A stretch of 6,503 bases of DNA. Origin: Sphaerochaeta sp. GTDB lineage: Bacteria > Spirochaetota > Spirochaetia > Sphaerochaetales > Sphaerochaetaceae. Of the stretch, positions 1 through 5,999 are shown piece after piece; within the stretch, counting starts at the first letter, position 1; every line of letters begins with the position of its first letter. The position numbers were made by a program, and so were the translations under genes. The notes under the pieces are model-generated. The model had not been told where the DNA came from and searched no databases. It worked only from the letters and a program-made list of their open reading frames with translations. Location: NCBI GenBank assembly GCA_003446545.1, contig DMAO01000159.1:1-6503 (forward strand). The letters run 5' to 3'.

Positions 1-1
1 A

Positions 2-169
2 GTATTGCCAAATGTCATTCTATCTCCACATGTTGCCTCTCATACAGTCGCTGCAAATGTACGGATGGCACAATCAGCAATGCAAACAATCAAATGGTTC
101 GAACAAGGAGAATTGGATAAGTTACCCATTGTTCCTGAACTAAAATGCCTTCTTGTTGAGCAAGCATAG
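2..169 (+). CDS. D-2-hydroxyacid dehydrogenase, C-terminal fragment (gene truncated by window edge)
   Basis: Only the last 55 codons are in the window, read in frame from base 2 to the TAG at 167-169. The peptide opens VLPNVILSPHVASHT and continues through an RMAQSAM helix. This is the hallmark C-terminus of the NAD-dependent D-isomer-specific 2-hydroxyacid dehydrogenase family, and the His in SPH matches the conserved catalytic histidine. Family members (glyoxylate/hydroxypyruvate reductases, phosphoglycerate dehydrogenase, lactate dehydrogenases) interconvert 2-keto acids and D-2-hydroxyacids in the cytoplasm. The substrate-determining part lies outside the window, so the specificity is unknown. 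A hydroxypyruvate or glyoxylate reductase would suit the transketolase and GarR genes downstream, but that is inference. The 183-bp gap to the next gene means co-transcription is possible but not shown. Confidence 0.8.
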   Translation, partial: VLPNVILSPHVASHTVAANVRMAQSAMQTIKWFEQGELDKLPIVPELKCLLVEQA

Positions 170-191
170 TAAAAATCAAGTACCTTGAAAA

Positions 192-230
192 GGCTCCTTC
201 TAGTCTTATCACTTAAGATTAAGAAGAGCC
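192..230. other. Imperfect stem-loop between the dehydrogenase fragment and the SDR gene
   Basis: GGCTC (192-196) pairs with GAGCC (226-230). After a one-base bulge, TTCT pairs with AGAA, and an inner TCTTA pairs with TAAGA around a short loop. On the plus strand no T-run follows. On the minus strand the stem runs directly into TTTTC, as in an intrinsic terminator, but no minus-strand gene is visible to need one. It could be an RNA structure in the spacer or a relic of a former neighbour. No function is assigned. Confidence 0.3.
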
Positions 231-335
231 GAATATACTGGAAAGCCGCGGTTGTATTAATTGTTGAAGTGATAATAACTGTTTATTCCATTCACTATTA
301 TAAATATACCAATTCTTTCCTACGAATATCCTTAT

Positions 336-340
336 GGAGA
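336..340 (+). promoter_or_regulatory. Ribosome binding site supporting the SDR start at 353
   Basis: GGAGA lies 12 bases before the ATG at 353, a slightly long spacing. The same frame stays open upstream to a TTG at 185. That 56-residue extension is Lys/Ile/Tyr-rich, is not part of the SDR fold, and has no good ribosome binding site. ATG 353 is therefore preferred. The AT-rich stretch at about 250-335 (including TATTATAAA at 296-304) probably carries the operon promoter, but I see no matching -35 box. Confidence 0.45.
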
Positions 341-352
341 AATATACAAATT

Positions 353-1105
353 ATGAAAGTGCTGGGAAAAACCATAGTAATAACCGGTGGTTGTGGTGGC
401 TTGGGCTCGGAAATGGGAGAGTTGCTTGCCTCACAGGGAGCAACTGTCTACCTGCTGGATCTTGATCAGGAGAAGGGCATTGCTTTGCAAGAGCAACTCA
501 AAGGCCTCGAGGGAAGAGTGGTATTTGAGAAGATGGACATTACCTCTCCCCAAGAGTGGGAACGAGTAGTCTCTCATATTGTAGAAAAGGAAGGACATCT
601 CGATGTCCTGGTGAACAACGCCGGAATCAATATCCGTAAGGGCATTGAAGAGATGGCCCTTAGCGAGTGGAATACCATGATGCTGGTAAACGTGGGAAGT
701 GTATTCCTCGGCACCAAGCAGGTGATTCCGGTGATGCGTAATCAAGGTGGGGGTGTGATCATCAACACCTCTTCGGTATGTGGTCTCATTGGTCATCGCT
801 ATACTCCTGAGGCTTATACGACCACAAAGGGGGCTGTGACCTTACTGACCAAGTCCATAGCTTCTCGCTATGCGAAGGATGGCATCAGGTGCAATTCGAT
901 TCATCCCAGCACAGTGGATACCCCCTTGGTTCAGGAGATGTTCAAGGATCCGGTAAAGAGACAGCAGAGATTGGATGAGGTTCCCCTTGGGCGCCTTGCC
1001 AAGGCTTCTGATGTTGCAAATGCGGTATTGTACCTCGCATCAGATGAAGCCTCTTTCATCAACGGCATTGCTATGCCTGTTGATGGAGGGGTCACCTGCT
1101 GTTGA
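353..1105 (+). CDS. SDR-family NAD(P)-dependent oxidoreductase
   Basis: A 250-residue classical short-chain dehydrogenase/reductase, a normal full length. The Rossmann nucleotide-binding motif TGGCGGLG is at residues 11-18. Asp36 at the end of the second strand favours NAD(H) over NADP(H). NNAG is at 88-91 and the structural Asn at 113. The catalytic triad is Ser141 (in NTSSVCG), Tyr155 and Lys159 (YTTTK). The C-terminal signature PLGRLAKASDVA, then LASDEASFINGIAMPVDGG, is typical of the family. These enzymes oxidise a secondary alcohol to a ketone, or the reverse, in the cytoplasm. With transketolase 26 bp downstream, a polyol- or sugar-acid-to-ketose step is a reasonable inference, but SDR substrates cannot be read from sequence. 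It is the first gene of a compact four-gene operon-like block. Confidence 0.92.
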   Translation: MKVLGKTIVITGGCGGLGSEMGELLASQGATVYLLDLDQEKGIALQEQLKGLEGRVVFEKMDITSPQEWERVVSHIVEKEGHLDVLVNNAGINIRKGIEEMALSEWNTMMLVNVGSVFLGTKQVIPVMRNQGGGVIINTSSVCGLIGHRYTPEAYTTTKGAVTLLTKSIASRYAKDGIRCNSIHPSTVDTPLVQEMFKDPVKRQQRLDEVPLGRLAKASDVANAVLYLASDEASFINGIAMPVDGGVTCC

Positions 1106-1131
1106 AGACGAAATAGGTAAGGAGCGAGAAA

Positions 1132-1980
1132 ATGAAGTATTCTCAGGAACAAATTATAGAATTAAAAAGGAAAGCGATCCAGATACGTGCAAACATCCTG
1201 GAGATGATTCCTCCTGGCAAGGTAGGACACCTTGGTGGGAGCAGTAGCATTGCTGATGTCATGGCTGCCTTGTATTTCCATACCATGGAGGTCAATCCAT
1301 CCGACCCCAAAGATCCCAAACGTGACCGTCTGATCATGAGCAAGGGCCATGCTGTCCTTGTGCAGTATGCCTGTCTGGTGGAACTCGGCTACTTTGGTCG
1401 TGAGGAGCTCGCAAAGGTCAAGACTCTTGAAGGTATGCTTCAGGGACACCCCGACATGGACAAGACCCCTGGCATCGAAGCTGTCACAGGATCTCTTGGG
1501 CAAGGCCTCTCTGTTGCCTTGGGGCTTGCCCTAGGGCTCAGGTTAGACAAGCTCCCTAATCGGGTATATGCCATCGTAGGTGATGGTGAACAGGCAGAAG
1601 GCCAGATTTGGGAGGCTGTCATGGCAGCCCATGGGTTTAAGGCAAACAACCTGACAGCCATTGTGGATTTCAACGGACTGCAGGCAACCAGCACAACCAA
1701 GGAGATTTTCCCCATTGAAAATCTGGTTGGGAAGTGGAGTAGCTTTGGCTGGAACGTCATTGAGATCGACGGGCATGACATGGTCCAGATTCTTGATGCC
1801 CTTGAGGAGGCGAAGGCCTTCACCGAAGGGCCTTCAGTGATTTTGGCCCACACGGTTAAGGGTAAGTGCTTTCCCTTTGCAGAAGGGAAAGCGAAGTACC
1901 ACAATGCATCCATGACTGAGGAAGAGTACAAGGAAGCTTGGGTTTGCATTGAAAACTTGAAGAGAGAGGTAGAGGCATGA
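1132..1980 (+). CDS. Split transketolase, N-terminal (thiamine diphosphate-binding) subunit
   Basis: A 282-residue protein equal to the first third of a one-piece transketolase, the usual size for the N-terminal half of a split enzyme. KVGHLGGSSS (residues 30-39) and SKGHA (70-74) supply conserved histidines around the cofactor. GHP (105-107) and TGSLGQGLS (119-127) are standard transketolase motifs. The thiamine diphosphate/Mg motif starts at GDGEQAEGQ (150-158) and ends at NN (172-173), with DFNG at 179-182. With its partner it moves a two-carbon ketol unit between a ketose and an aldose; hydroxypyruvate can also donate. AAGGAG at 1119-1124, seven bases before ATG 1132, is a strong ribosome binding site. 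The stop overlaps the next start (ATGA), implying translational coupling and equimolar subunits. Split pairs of this kind often occur in sugar-catabolic clusters as well as in the pentose phosphate pathway. Confidence 0.95.
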   Translation: MKYSQEQIIELKRKAIQIRANILEMIPPGKVGHLGGSSSIADVMAALYFHTMEVNPSDPKDPKRDRLIMSKGHAVLVQYACLVELGYFGREELAKVKTLEGMLQGHPDMDKTPGIEAVTGSLGQGLSVALGLALGLRLDKLPNRVYAIVGDGEQAEGQIWEAVMAAHGFKANNLTAIVDFNGLQATSTTKEIFPIENLVGKWSSFGWNVIEIDGHDMVQILDALEEAKAFTEGPSVILAHTVKGKCFPFAEGKAKYHNASMTEEEYKEAWVCIENLKREVEA

Positions 1981-2915
1981 GAACGTCTGATAGTTTACGG
2001 AAAACATATGGTGAGACATTGGTGGAGCTTGGCAAGGACAACAAGAGCATCGTAATGCTAGAGGCCGATTTGGGAAACTCAACGATGTCCAGTCTCTTTG
2101 GTTCTGCCTATCCCGAACGCTATTTCCAGATGGGTATTGCAGAGCAGAACATGGCCTCAGTCGCAGCCGGACTCTCCTTGGCCGGTAAGATACCCTTTAT
2201 TAATTCGTTTGCAGTATTTGCAAGGGGTAGGGCATACGACCAGATTCGCTCTTCGGTGGCAATTGCCAAGCTCAATGTGAAGATCTGTGGTTCAAGTGCA
2301 GGGCTCTCCGACTATGGTGATGGAAAGACACACCAGAGCATCGATGATATCGCCTTGATGCAGGTACTGCCGAACATGACAGTGCTCTCCCCTTGTGATG
2401 CCATCGAGACAGAGAAGATGACCAAGGCAATGGTGGAGTGTAACGGACCTGTATACCTGAGGATTAACCGTAACGACCTGAGCCTTGTCACCGATCCCAA
2501 GGCAGACTATAAGATCGGTCAGATGACCGAGATGGTCAAGGGCAAGGATGTTGTGGTGTTTGCCACCGGAGTCATGGTGCAGCAGTCCATACAAGCCGCC
2601 AAGATCCTGGAGAAAGAGGGTATTTCCCTTCGGGTTGTCAATGTAAGCACCATCAAGCCTCTTGATGTGACTGCACTTCAATCCTATTGTGAAGGGGTGA
2701 AGGGCATTGTTACTGCTGAGGAGCACAGCATCTTCGGTGGTCTGGGAAGTGCTGTATGTTCGGCCCTCTCCATGAAGAGGCTCCCGATTGAGGTGCTTGG
2801 AATCCAAGACAGCTTCGGTACCTCTGCAGAGAACTACTCCATCCTCCTCAAGCATTATGGCTTGGAGAGTGAGGATGTCGCCAAGAAAGTCAGGGCTGTT
2901 CTGTCAGCCAACTAA
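1977..2915 (+). CDS. Split transketolase, C-terminal (pyrimidine-binding plus C-terminal domain) subunit
   Basis: A 312-residue partner of the preceding gene. The pyrimidine-binding domain comes first. QMGIAEQNM at residues 51-59 contains Glu56, the glutamate that activates the thiamine ring by contacting its N1'. NSFAVFARGRAYDQIR (76-91) and the His of KTHQS (117-121) are conserved active-site features. The C-terminal transketolase domain follows from about 190, with TIKPLD (225-230) and EEHSIFGGLGSA (248-259). The ATG lies inside the upstream stop (ATGA, 1977-1980), with GAGG at 1966-1969 acting as a ribosome binding site inside the upstream gene. The length is complete and nothing is missing. 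It works as a heterotetramer or similar with the N-terminal subunit. The close relative DXP synthase is a single longer chain, so the split layout argues for transketolase. Confidence 0.95.
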   Translation: MRTSDSLRKTYGETLVELGKDNKSIVMLEADLGNSTMSSLFGSAYPERYFQMGIAEQNMASVAAGLSLAGKIPFINSFAVFARGRAYDQIRSSVAIAKLNVKICGSSAGLSDYGDGKTHQSIDDIALMQVLPNMTVLSPCDAIETEKMTKAMVECNGPVYLRINRNDLSLVTDPKADYKIGQMTEMVKGKDVVVFATGVMVQQSIQAAKILEKEGISLRVVNVSTIKPLDVTALQSYCEGVKGIVTAEEHSIFGGLGSAVCSALSMKRLPIEVLGIQDSFGTSAENYSILLKHYGLESEDVAKKVRAVLSAN

Positions 2916-2927
2916 GGAGGCTTTTGT

Positions 2928-3812
2928 ATGATGATTGGATTTATTGGATTAGGAATTATGGGTAAGCCCATGGCAAAGAACCTGCTCAAGGCAGGATACT
3001 CCCTTACGGTTAATGATTTGAACAAGAGTGCGGTCGAGGAGCTTGTTGCCTCTGGTGCTGCATCTCGCCCTTCCTCCAAGGAAGTCGCTGCAGTCAGTGA
3101 TGTCATCATCACCATGCTACCCAACTCACCCCATGTGCAAGAGGTTGTCCTTGGAAAAGGTGGGGTCATCGAAGGGGTAAGGCCCAACACCATCGTTATC
3201 GACATGAGTTCAATCTCTCCCATCGTAAGCAGGGAAGTGTCTGCAGAGCTTGCCAAGAAGCAGGTGATCATGCTCGATGCCCCCGTAAGTGGTGGGGAGC
3301 CCAAGGCAATCGACGGGACTCTGGCTATCATGGTCGGTGGCCCTGAGGAAGCTTTTGCAAAGGTTGAGGCAATTCTTCAAGTCATGGGAGGCAGCGTCAC
3401 CTTGGTGGGTGAGATCGGTAGTGGAAACATAACCAAGCTTGCCAACCAGATTATGGTCGCCGCGAACATTGCCGGTATGTCTGAGGCCCTGGTGCTTGCA
3501 ACCAAGGCAAATGTTGATCCTGAAAAGGTCTTCAAGGCTATTCGCGGTGGTCTTGCAGGAAGTACTGTCCTCGATGCCAAGGCCCCCTTGGTGCTCTCTG
3601 GCAACTTCAAGCCGGGTTTCCGTATCGATTTGCACATCAAAGACCTGCAGAACGCACTTGATACTGCCAAGAGTGTCGGAACCCCTTCTCCTATCAGCGA
3701 GGCCGCCATCGCCATGATGAAGAGCCTCTCCTCCGAAGGGAAGGGAAGCGACGACCATGGTGGGCTGATCCAGTGGTATGAGAAACAGGCTAAGATTGAG
3801 GTTCGCTCATAG
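2928..3812 (+). CDS. garR: 2-hydroxy-3-oxopropionate (tartronate semialdehyde) reductase
   Basis: A 294-residue beta-hydroxyacid dehydrogenase very similar to Escherichia coli GarR as I recall that sequence. It catalyses tartronate semialdehyde + NAD(P)H to D-glycerate. The Rossmann motif GLGIMG is at 7-12 and MLPNSPHVQEVVLG at 63-76. The substrate-loop signature DAPVSGGEPKAIDGT is at 117-131 and catalytic Lys170 is in GNITKLANQ (167-174). RGGLAGSTVLDAKAP (206-220) and FRIDLHIKDL (231-240) are retained. The SGGEPKA loop fits the tartronate-semialdehyde subgroup better than the sulfolactaldehyde reductase YihU, which has a different loop. AAGGAGG at 2914-2920, overlapping the upstream stop, is seven bases before ATG 2928; a second ATG follows immediately at 2931. 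In known pathways the D-glycerate would go to glycerate kinase, which is not in this window. Confidence 0.92.
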   Translation: MMIGFIGLGIMGKPMAKNLLKAGYSLTVNDLNKSAVEELVASGAASRPSSKEVAAVSDVIITMLPNSPHVQEVVLGKGGVIEGVRPNTIVIDMSSISPIVSREVSAELAKKQVIMLDAPVSGGEPKAIDGTLAIMVGGPEEAFAKVEAILQVMGGSVTLVGEIGSGNITKLANQIMVAANIAGMSEALVLATKANVDPEKVFKAIRGGLAGSTVLDAKAPLVLSGNFKPGFRIDLHIKDLQNALDTAKSVGTPSPISEAAIAMMKSLSSEGKGSDDHGGLIQWYEKQAKIEVRS

Positions 3813-3817
3813 GAGGG
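3811..3817 (+). promoter_or_regulatory. Orphan Shine-Dalgarno-like sequence at the garR stop
   Basis: AGGAGGG overlaps the garR TAG (3810-3812), just as AAGGAGG overlaps the stop of the transketolase C subunit before garR. Here no ATG, GTG or TTG follows at a usable distance, and the terminator hairpin begins 26 bases later. It may be the leftover ribosome binding site of a lost operon gene, or chance. Confidence 0.4.
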
Positions 3818-3842
3818 ATCAACACAAGATTACTAGCTAAAG

Positions 3843-3884
3843 AGACCCCACACCTTCTGGATTGTACCAGAGAGTGTGGGGTCT
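3843..3884. terminator. Strong hairpin between convergent genes, probable bidirectional terminator
   Basis: AGACCCCACAC (3843-3853) and GTGTGGGGTCT (3874-3884) form a perfect 11-bp stem. After one C-A mismatch it continues with about six more pairs (TTCTGG against CCAGAG) around the loop ATTGTA. The T-tracts are short on both sides: TCTTCT on plus, and CTCTTT on minus. It lies 30 bp past garR and 40 bp past the end of the minus-strand gene at 3925. An accessory 5-bp inverted repeat (GCTAG, 3896-3900, and CTAGC, 3906-3910) and a direct repeat CTAGCTAA (3833-3840 and 3906-3913) flank the stem. Confidence 0.8.
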
Positions 3885-3924
3885 TCTGTATGAATGCTAG
3901 TGTAGCTAGCTAAGTCTTGAGGTT

Positions 3925-4548
3925 CTAGAAGCTTAGGCCGACTCCAACCTTTCCACTGACTGTGTAGCCCTTCACATCATACTCATCCTCGATGGATGTA
4001 CCTACACTGTCTTCATAGGTTCCCTTCGTAGTGAGAGGGAAGGATGCGCCAACTCCACCAATAAGAGCTAGTGAGTCAGAGAGATGAACCACCAGATCGG
4101 CAGAAGTCAGCACACTGAGAGTATTGAGATTAGTCTCAGCCTCATAGCCTAGGATATCATAGGTCGTGATTGTTCTCTCATACATGAGTCCTGCACCAAG
4201 TTCCAAAGCCAACATCTCAGACATACCTGCCCTGAATTTTGCCATGACAGCACCATTGTAGGTCAGAGGATAGTCCTCTACAACCAGCTCTGTTGATCCC
4301 CGTGTGGCCTTCATTGTCTTGGAAGCACCGAATTGGAATCCGATTCCTACTGGTGACTCTCCTGGATAGAGGGTTCCTGCGATATTCATGCCACCAAGGT
4401 TTGCTGTATGTTCCTGCTCATCCCCATCAATCGTTGTGGTATTCTGTTGGTAGGAACCGACGCCCTGGACACCTATCCAGCTTGGTGCAGCGAATAGGAA
4501 GCCGGTGACAAGTAAGATGATCGTACATAGAATCAATGTCTTTTTCAT
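3925..4548 (-). CDS. Exported outer-membrane beta-barrel-like protein, paralogue of the gene at 5246-5881
   Basis: A 207-residue protein starting at the ATG complementary to 4546-4548. The frame is open 21 codons further upstream, but only this start gives a proper signal peptide: MKKT, a hydrophobic core at 5-19, and likely cleavage after Ala20 or Ala21 (FLFAAPS). There is no lipobox cysteine. The mature part opens with SWIGVQ (23-28) and has short amphipathic stretches rich in Gly and aromatics (GIGFQFGAS, LALELGAGL). It ends in Phe (VGVGLSF), the usual last residue of proteins inserted by the BAM complex. About 186 mature residues would suit an 8-stranded barrel. No enzyme motif is seen and the function is unknown. 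The leader before the ATG is purine-rich (AGAGAAAAGAGAAAATA) with no clean Shine-Dalgarno sequence. Confidence 0.8.
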   Translation of the reverse strand: MKKTLILCTIILLVTGFLFAAPSWIGVQGVGSYQQNTTTIDGDEQEHTANLGGMNIAGTLYPGESPVGIGFQFGASKTMKATRGSTELVVEDYPLTYNGAVMAKFRAGMSEMLALELGAGLMYERTITTYDILGYEAETNLNTLSVLTSADLVVHLSDSLALIGGVGASFPLTTKGTYEDSVGTSIEDEYDVKGYTVSGKVGVGLSF

Positions 4549-4576
4549 TATTTTCTCTTTTCTCTTTTTTTCAAGA

Positions 4577-4606
4577 TGTATATTCAAGTAGGAGGACAAG
4601 CGTAAA
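4577..4606 (-). promoter_or_regulatory. Candidate promoter for the exported-protein gene at 3925-4548
   Basis: Read on the minus strand, TTTACG (4601-4606) and TATACA (4577-4582) are 18 bp apart. Each matches four of six bases of the sigma-70-type -35 and -10 consensus. The implied transcript would begin about 20 bases before the ATG. It is the best-placed pair I can find, but in AT-rich DNA such matches arise by chance. Confidence 0.35.
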
Positions 4607-4637
4607 AACAATTTCCACTTGCAGGTAAGAAATATAA

Positions 4638-4668
4638 GTAATTTTTTTAATTACCATCCTTTTAGGAT
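4638..4668. repeat. Two adjacent AT-rich palindromes
   Basis: GTAATT (4638-4643), five T bases, then AATTAC (4649-4654) form a perfect 6-bp inverted repeat. ATCCT (4656-4660), TTT, AGGAT (4664-4668) forms a second one immediately after, followed by CTTTTAAAA. They lie upstream of the candidate promoter of the 3925-4548 gene and after the possible decayed frame. They could be operator-like sites or weak terminators. Confidence 0.35.
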
Positions 4669-4671
4669 CTT

Positions 4672-5179
4672 TTAAAACTGGCCGCGGTCAATCCTGCTTC
4701 TTGGATCGCACCAATAGTACAACCCCTCAATGGGGTCTCCCTATCTTCCCGATGTCCTTGTGATCGCCACTGTCTTGGTTTTGAATATAGTTCTGGTTTC
4801 TCTTTTGTTCAGACCAAAAAGACGTCTCTCACTACGGAGCTTGAGACTTCTGCCATCAAAGTATCGTAAGTGCACATATCCCTTCAGAAAGCTGTATCTT
4901 TCTGTAAATGCATACTTTGAAGATATTTTGATACTCTAGCTTACCTGGACTCCACATTTGGTACCCTCTATAGGGGCAACTTCATCACTGTATGGTATTA
5001 TCCACACAGATAAACTATTCGGAATGTAGGGCCCAAGCTGTAAGCTATTTTTTTCGCATCTGAGTAACAGTACACCAGTAATATCTATTAGTCAATCTAG
5101 ACACCTGTCTGTTGTGGAATAGTGGAGAATATTACAGGATATTGTGTGATATTACTAAATATTCCAGTTCAAGCTTCAT
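4672..5179 (-). pseudogene. Possible decayed gene of unknown family between the two exported-protein genes
   Basis: No intact gene lies between 4549 and 5245. On the minus strand one frame runs from 5154 to the TAA at 4672-4674 with only three internal stops: TGA 5092-5094, TAG 4936-4938 and TAG 4741-4743. Its segments look protein-like, with peptides such as DITGVLLLRCEKNSLQLG, IPNSLSVWIIPYSDEVAPIE and KGYVHLRYFDGRSLKLRSER. Just upstream, in another frame, an ATG complementary to 5177-5179 (MKLELEYLVIS) follows a purine-rich leader (AAAGAAAAGAAAAA) resembling that of the gene at 3925-4548. A frameshift plus three nonsense changes would explain the layout. I cannot name a family. Chance openness of one frame out of six is a real alternative, and a 69-codon plus-strand frame at 4730-4939 overlaps it. 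Confidence 0.28.
5129..5163. repeat. Four ATATT motifs at exact 10-bp spacing
   Basis: ATATT begins at 5129, 5139, 5149 and 5159, once per DNA helical turn. The array is bracketed by an inverted repeat, GGAATA (5116-5121) and TATTCC (5160-5165). The bases between motifs differ, except that the second and third units share GATATTGTGTGATATT. Helical phasing of A/T steps is typical of intrinsically bent DNA or of several protein monomers binding one face. It lies about 80 bp beyond the stop of the 5246-5881 gene. Confidence 0.5.
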
Positions 5180-5245
5180 TTTTTCTTTTCTTTTTTGAAA
5201 CAGACAACCCACGGCAAGAGACGAACTAATGTAATGGCTTTATAT

Positions 5246-5881
5246 CTATAGCGCTAAGGAAATCCCTAGCTGGGCATGGACAGTTATCCCTTCCACATCA
5301 ACGTTGGCCTTGTCGGTGTTATCACCTCTAGAGATTTTCCTCTGGGTATAGATGGGCAGTGAAGTCCCAATACCGCCAACAAGGGAGAAGGCATCAGATA
5401 GGGGCAGGAACATATTGATGGAGGTTAGAAGGCCCAACGAGTTCAAGGTTGCCCTTATTTCCGTATTGCCACTACCTACCGCCTTGTTCATCCGCTCACC
5501 TAAGAGTCCCATGCCAAGCTCCATCGACAGGTGCCCAAATATATGCGTGTGGTATTGGGCTGACAGACTTCCTCTCCATGCCAAAGGGTATTCAGAGAGG
5601 TCAATCTCTGCAGTATTGCTGGAGATAGAACTCATTTCACTTGCCCCAACTTGGAACCCAAACCCAAAGGGAAATCTTTTCACTGGGTATATCGATCCTG
5701 CGATGTTTGCCCCTGCAAGGCTTGCTACGCTCTCTCCCTCGAGATCGGTACCCCATATTGCAAGGGCAGGGTTGCTTGTGCCTGTTGTTGTGAAGGTTTG
5801 CACACCAATCCAGCTGGATACGGCGAATAAGGAGTAACCGAAGAGTAAAAGCAAAAGGGTAATCATACTTGTTTTTTTCAT
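5246..5881 (-). CDS. Exported outer-membrane beta-barrel-like protein, paralogue of the gene at 3925-4548
   Basis: A 211-residue protein with signal peptide MKKTSMITLLLLLFGYSLFA and probable cleavage near Ala20 to Ser22. SWIGVQ falls at residues 23-28, exactly as in the paralogue. Both also share, in the same order, NIAG then (L/I)YP, GFQ then GAS, YPL, LELG-like then GL and ER, LN then L and LTS, and LSD then GG, G, S and P. The mature chain alternates short Gly- and aromatic-rich strands, consistent with a small barrel. It ends in Leu (SLAL), not an aromatic residue, so insertion may differ from its paralogue or the function may be weakened. The start is supported by GAGGAA (complement of 5885-5890) just before the ATG. 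No enzymatic motif is visible and the role is unknown. No clear terminator follows the stop. Confidence 0.8.
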   Translation of the reverse strand: MKKTSMITLLLLLFGYSLFAVSSWIGVQTFTTTGTSNPALAIWGTDLEGESVASLAGANIAGSIYPVKRFPFGFGFQVGASEMSSISSNTAEIDLSEYPLAWRGSLSAQYHTHIFGHLSMELGMGLLGERMNKAVGSGNTEIRATLNSLGLLTSINMFLPLSDAFSLVGGIGTSLPIYTQRKISRGDNTDKANVDVEGITVHAQLGISLAL

Positions 5882-5893
5882 GTGTTCCTCGTT

Positions 5894-5913
5894 GGTATGT
5901 GTTAGTACATACC
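5894..5913. promoter_or_regulatory. Perfect 7-bp inverted repeat upstream of the 5246-5881 gene, candidate operator
   Basis: GGTATGT (5894-5900), a 6-bp spacer, then ACATACC (5907-5913) gives a 20-bp dyad, the size bound by a typical dimeric repressor. It ends four bases before the GAGGAA ribosome binding site of the minus-strand gene. It could therefore act as an operator or as a leader RNA hairpin limiting translation. I cannot define -35 and -10 boxes nearby. Confidence 0.45.
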
Positions 5914-5999
5914 TAGTAGGGGAAACATATCCTGTTTTGCTTCAAGGGAGCTTTATGGGGAAGATTAGCGTAATTACCCCATTTGTTTCTTGTCTGTTT

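Noticed and set aside
431..796. A 121-codon minus-strand frame opposite the SDR gene
   Set aside because: It lies fully antisense to an SDR with every catalytic motif intact. Its peptide has no recognisable features. The same applies to long antisense frames opposite the transketolase, garR and exported-protein genes.
1132..3812. The split transketolase plus reductase as a sulfoquinovose (sulfo-transketolase) pathway
   Set aside because: The reductase has the GarR loop SGGEPKA, not that of sulfolactaldehyde reductases such as YihU. No sulfosugar isomerase or sulfonate exporter is visible. It remains only a remote possibility given the genes outside the window.
4730..4939. A 69-codon plus-strand frame with a hydrophobic N-terminus, a possible small membrane protein
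   Set aside because: No ribosome binding site precedes the ATG. The hydrophobic run is what one gets antisense to a Lys/Thr/Arg-rich frame, and the opposite strand looks at least as coding-like.
5129..5163. The ATATT array as a CRISPR or plasmid-type iteron array
   Set aside because: The repeat unit is only 5 bp with variable 5-bp spacers. That is far too short for CRISPR repeats or typical 17-22 bp iterons, and no cas or rep gene is nearby.
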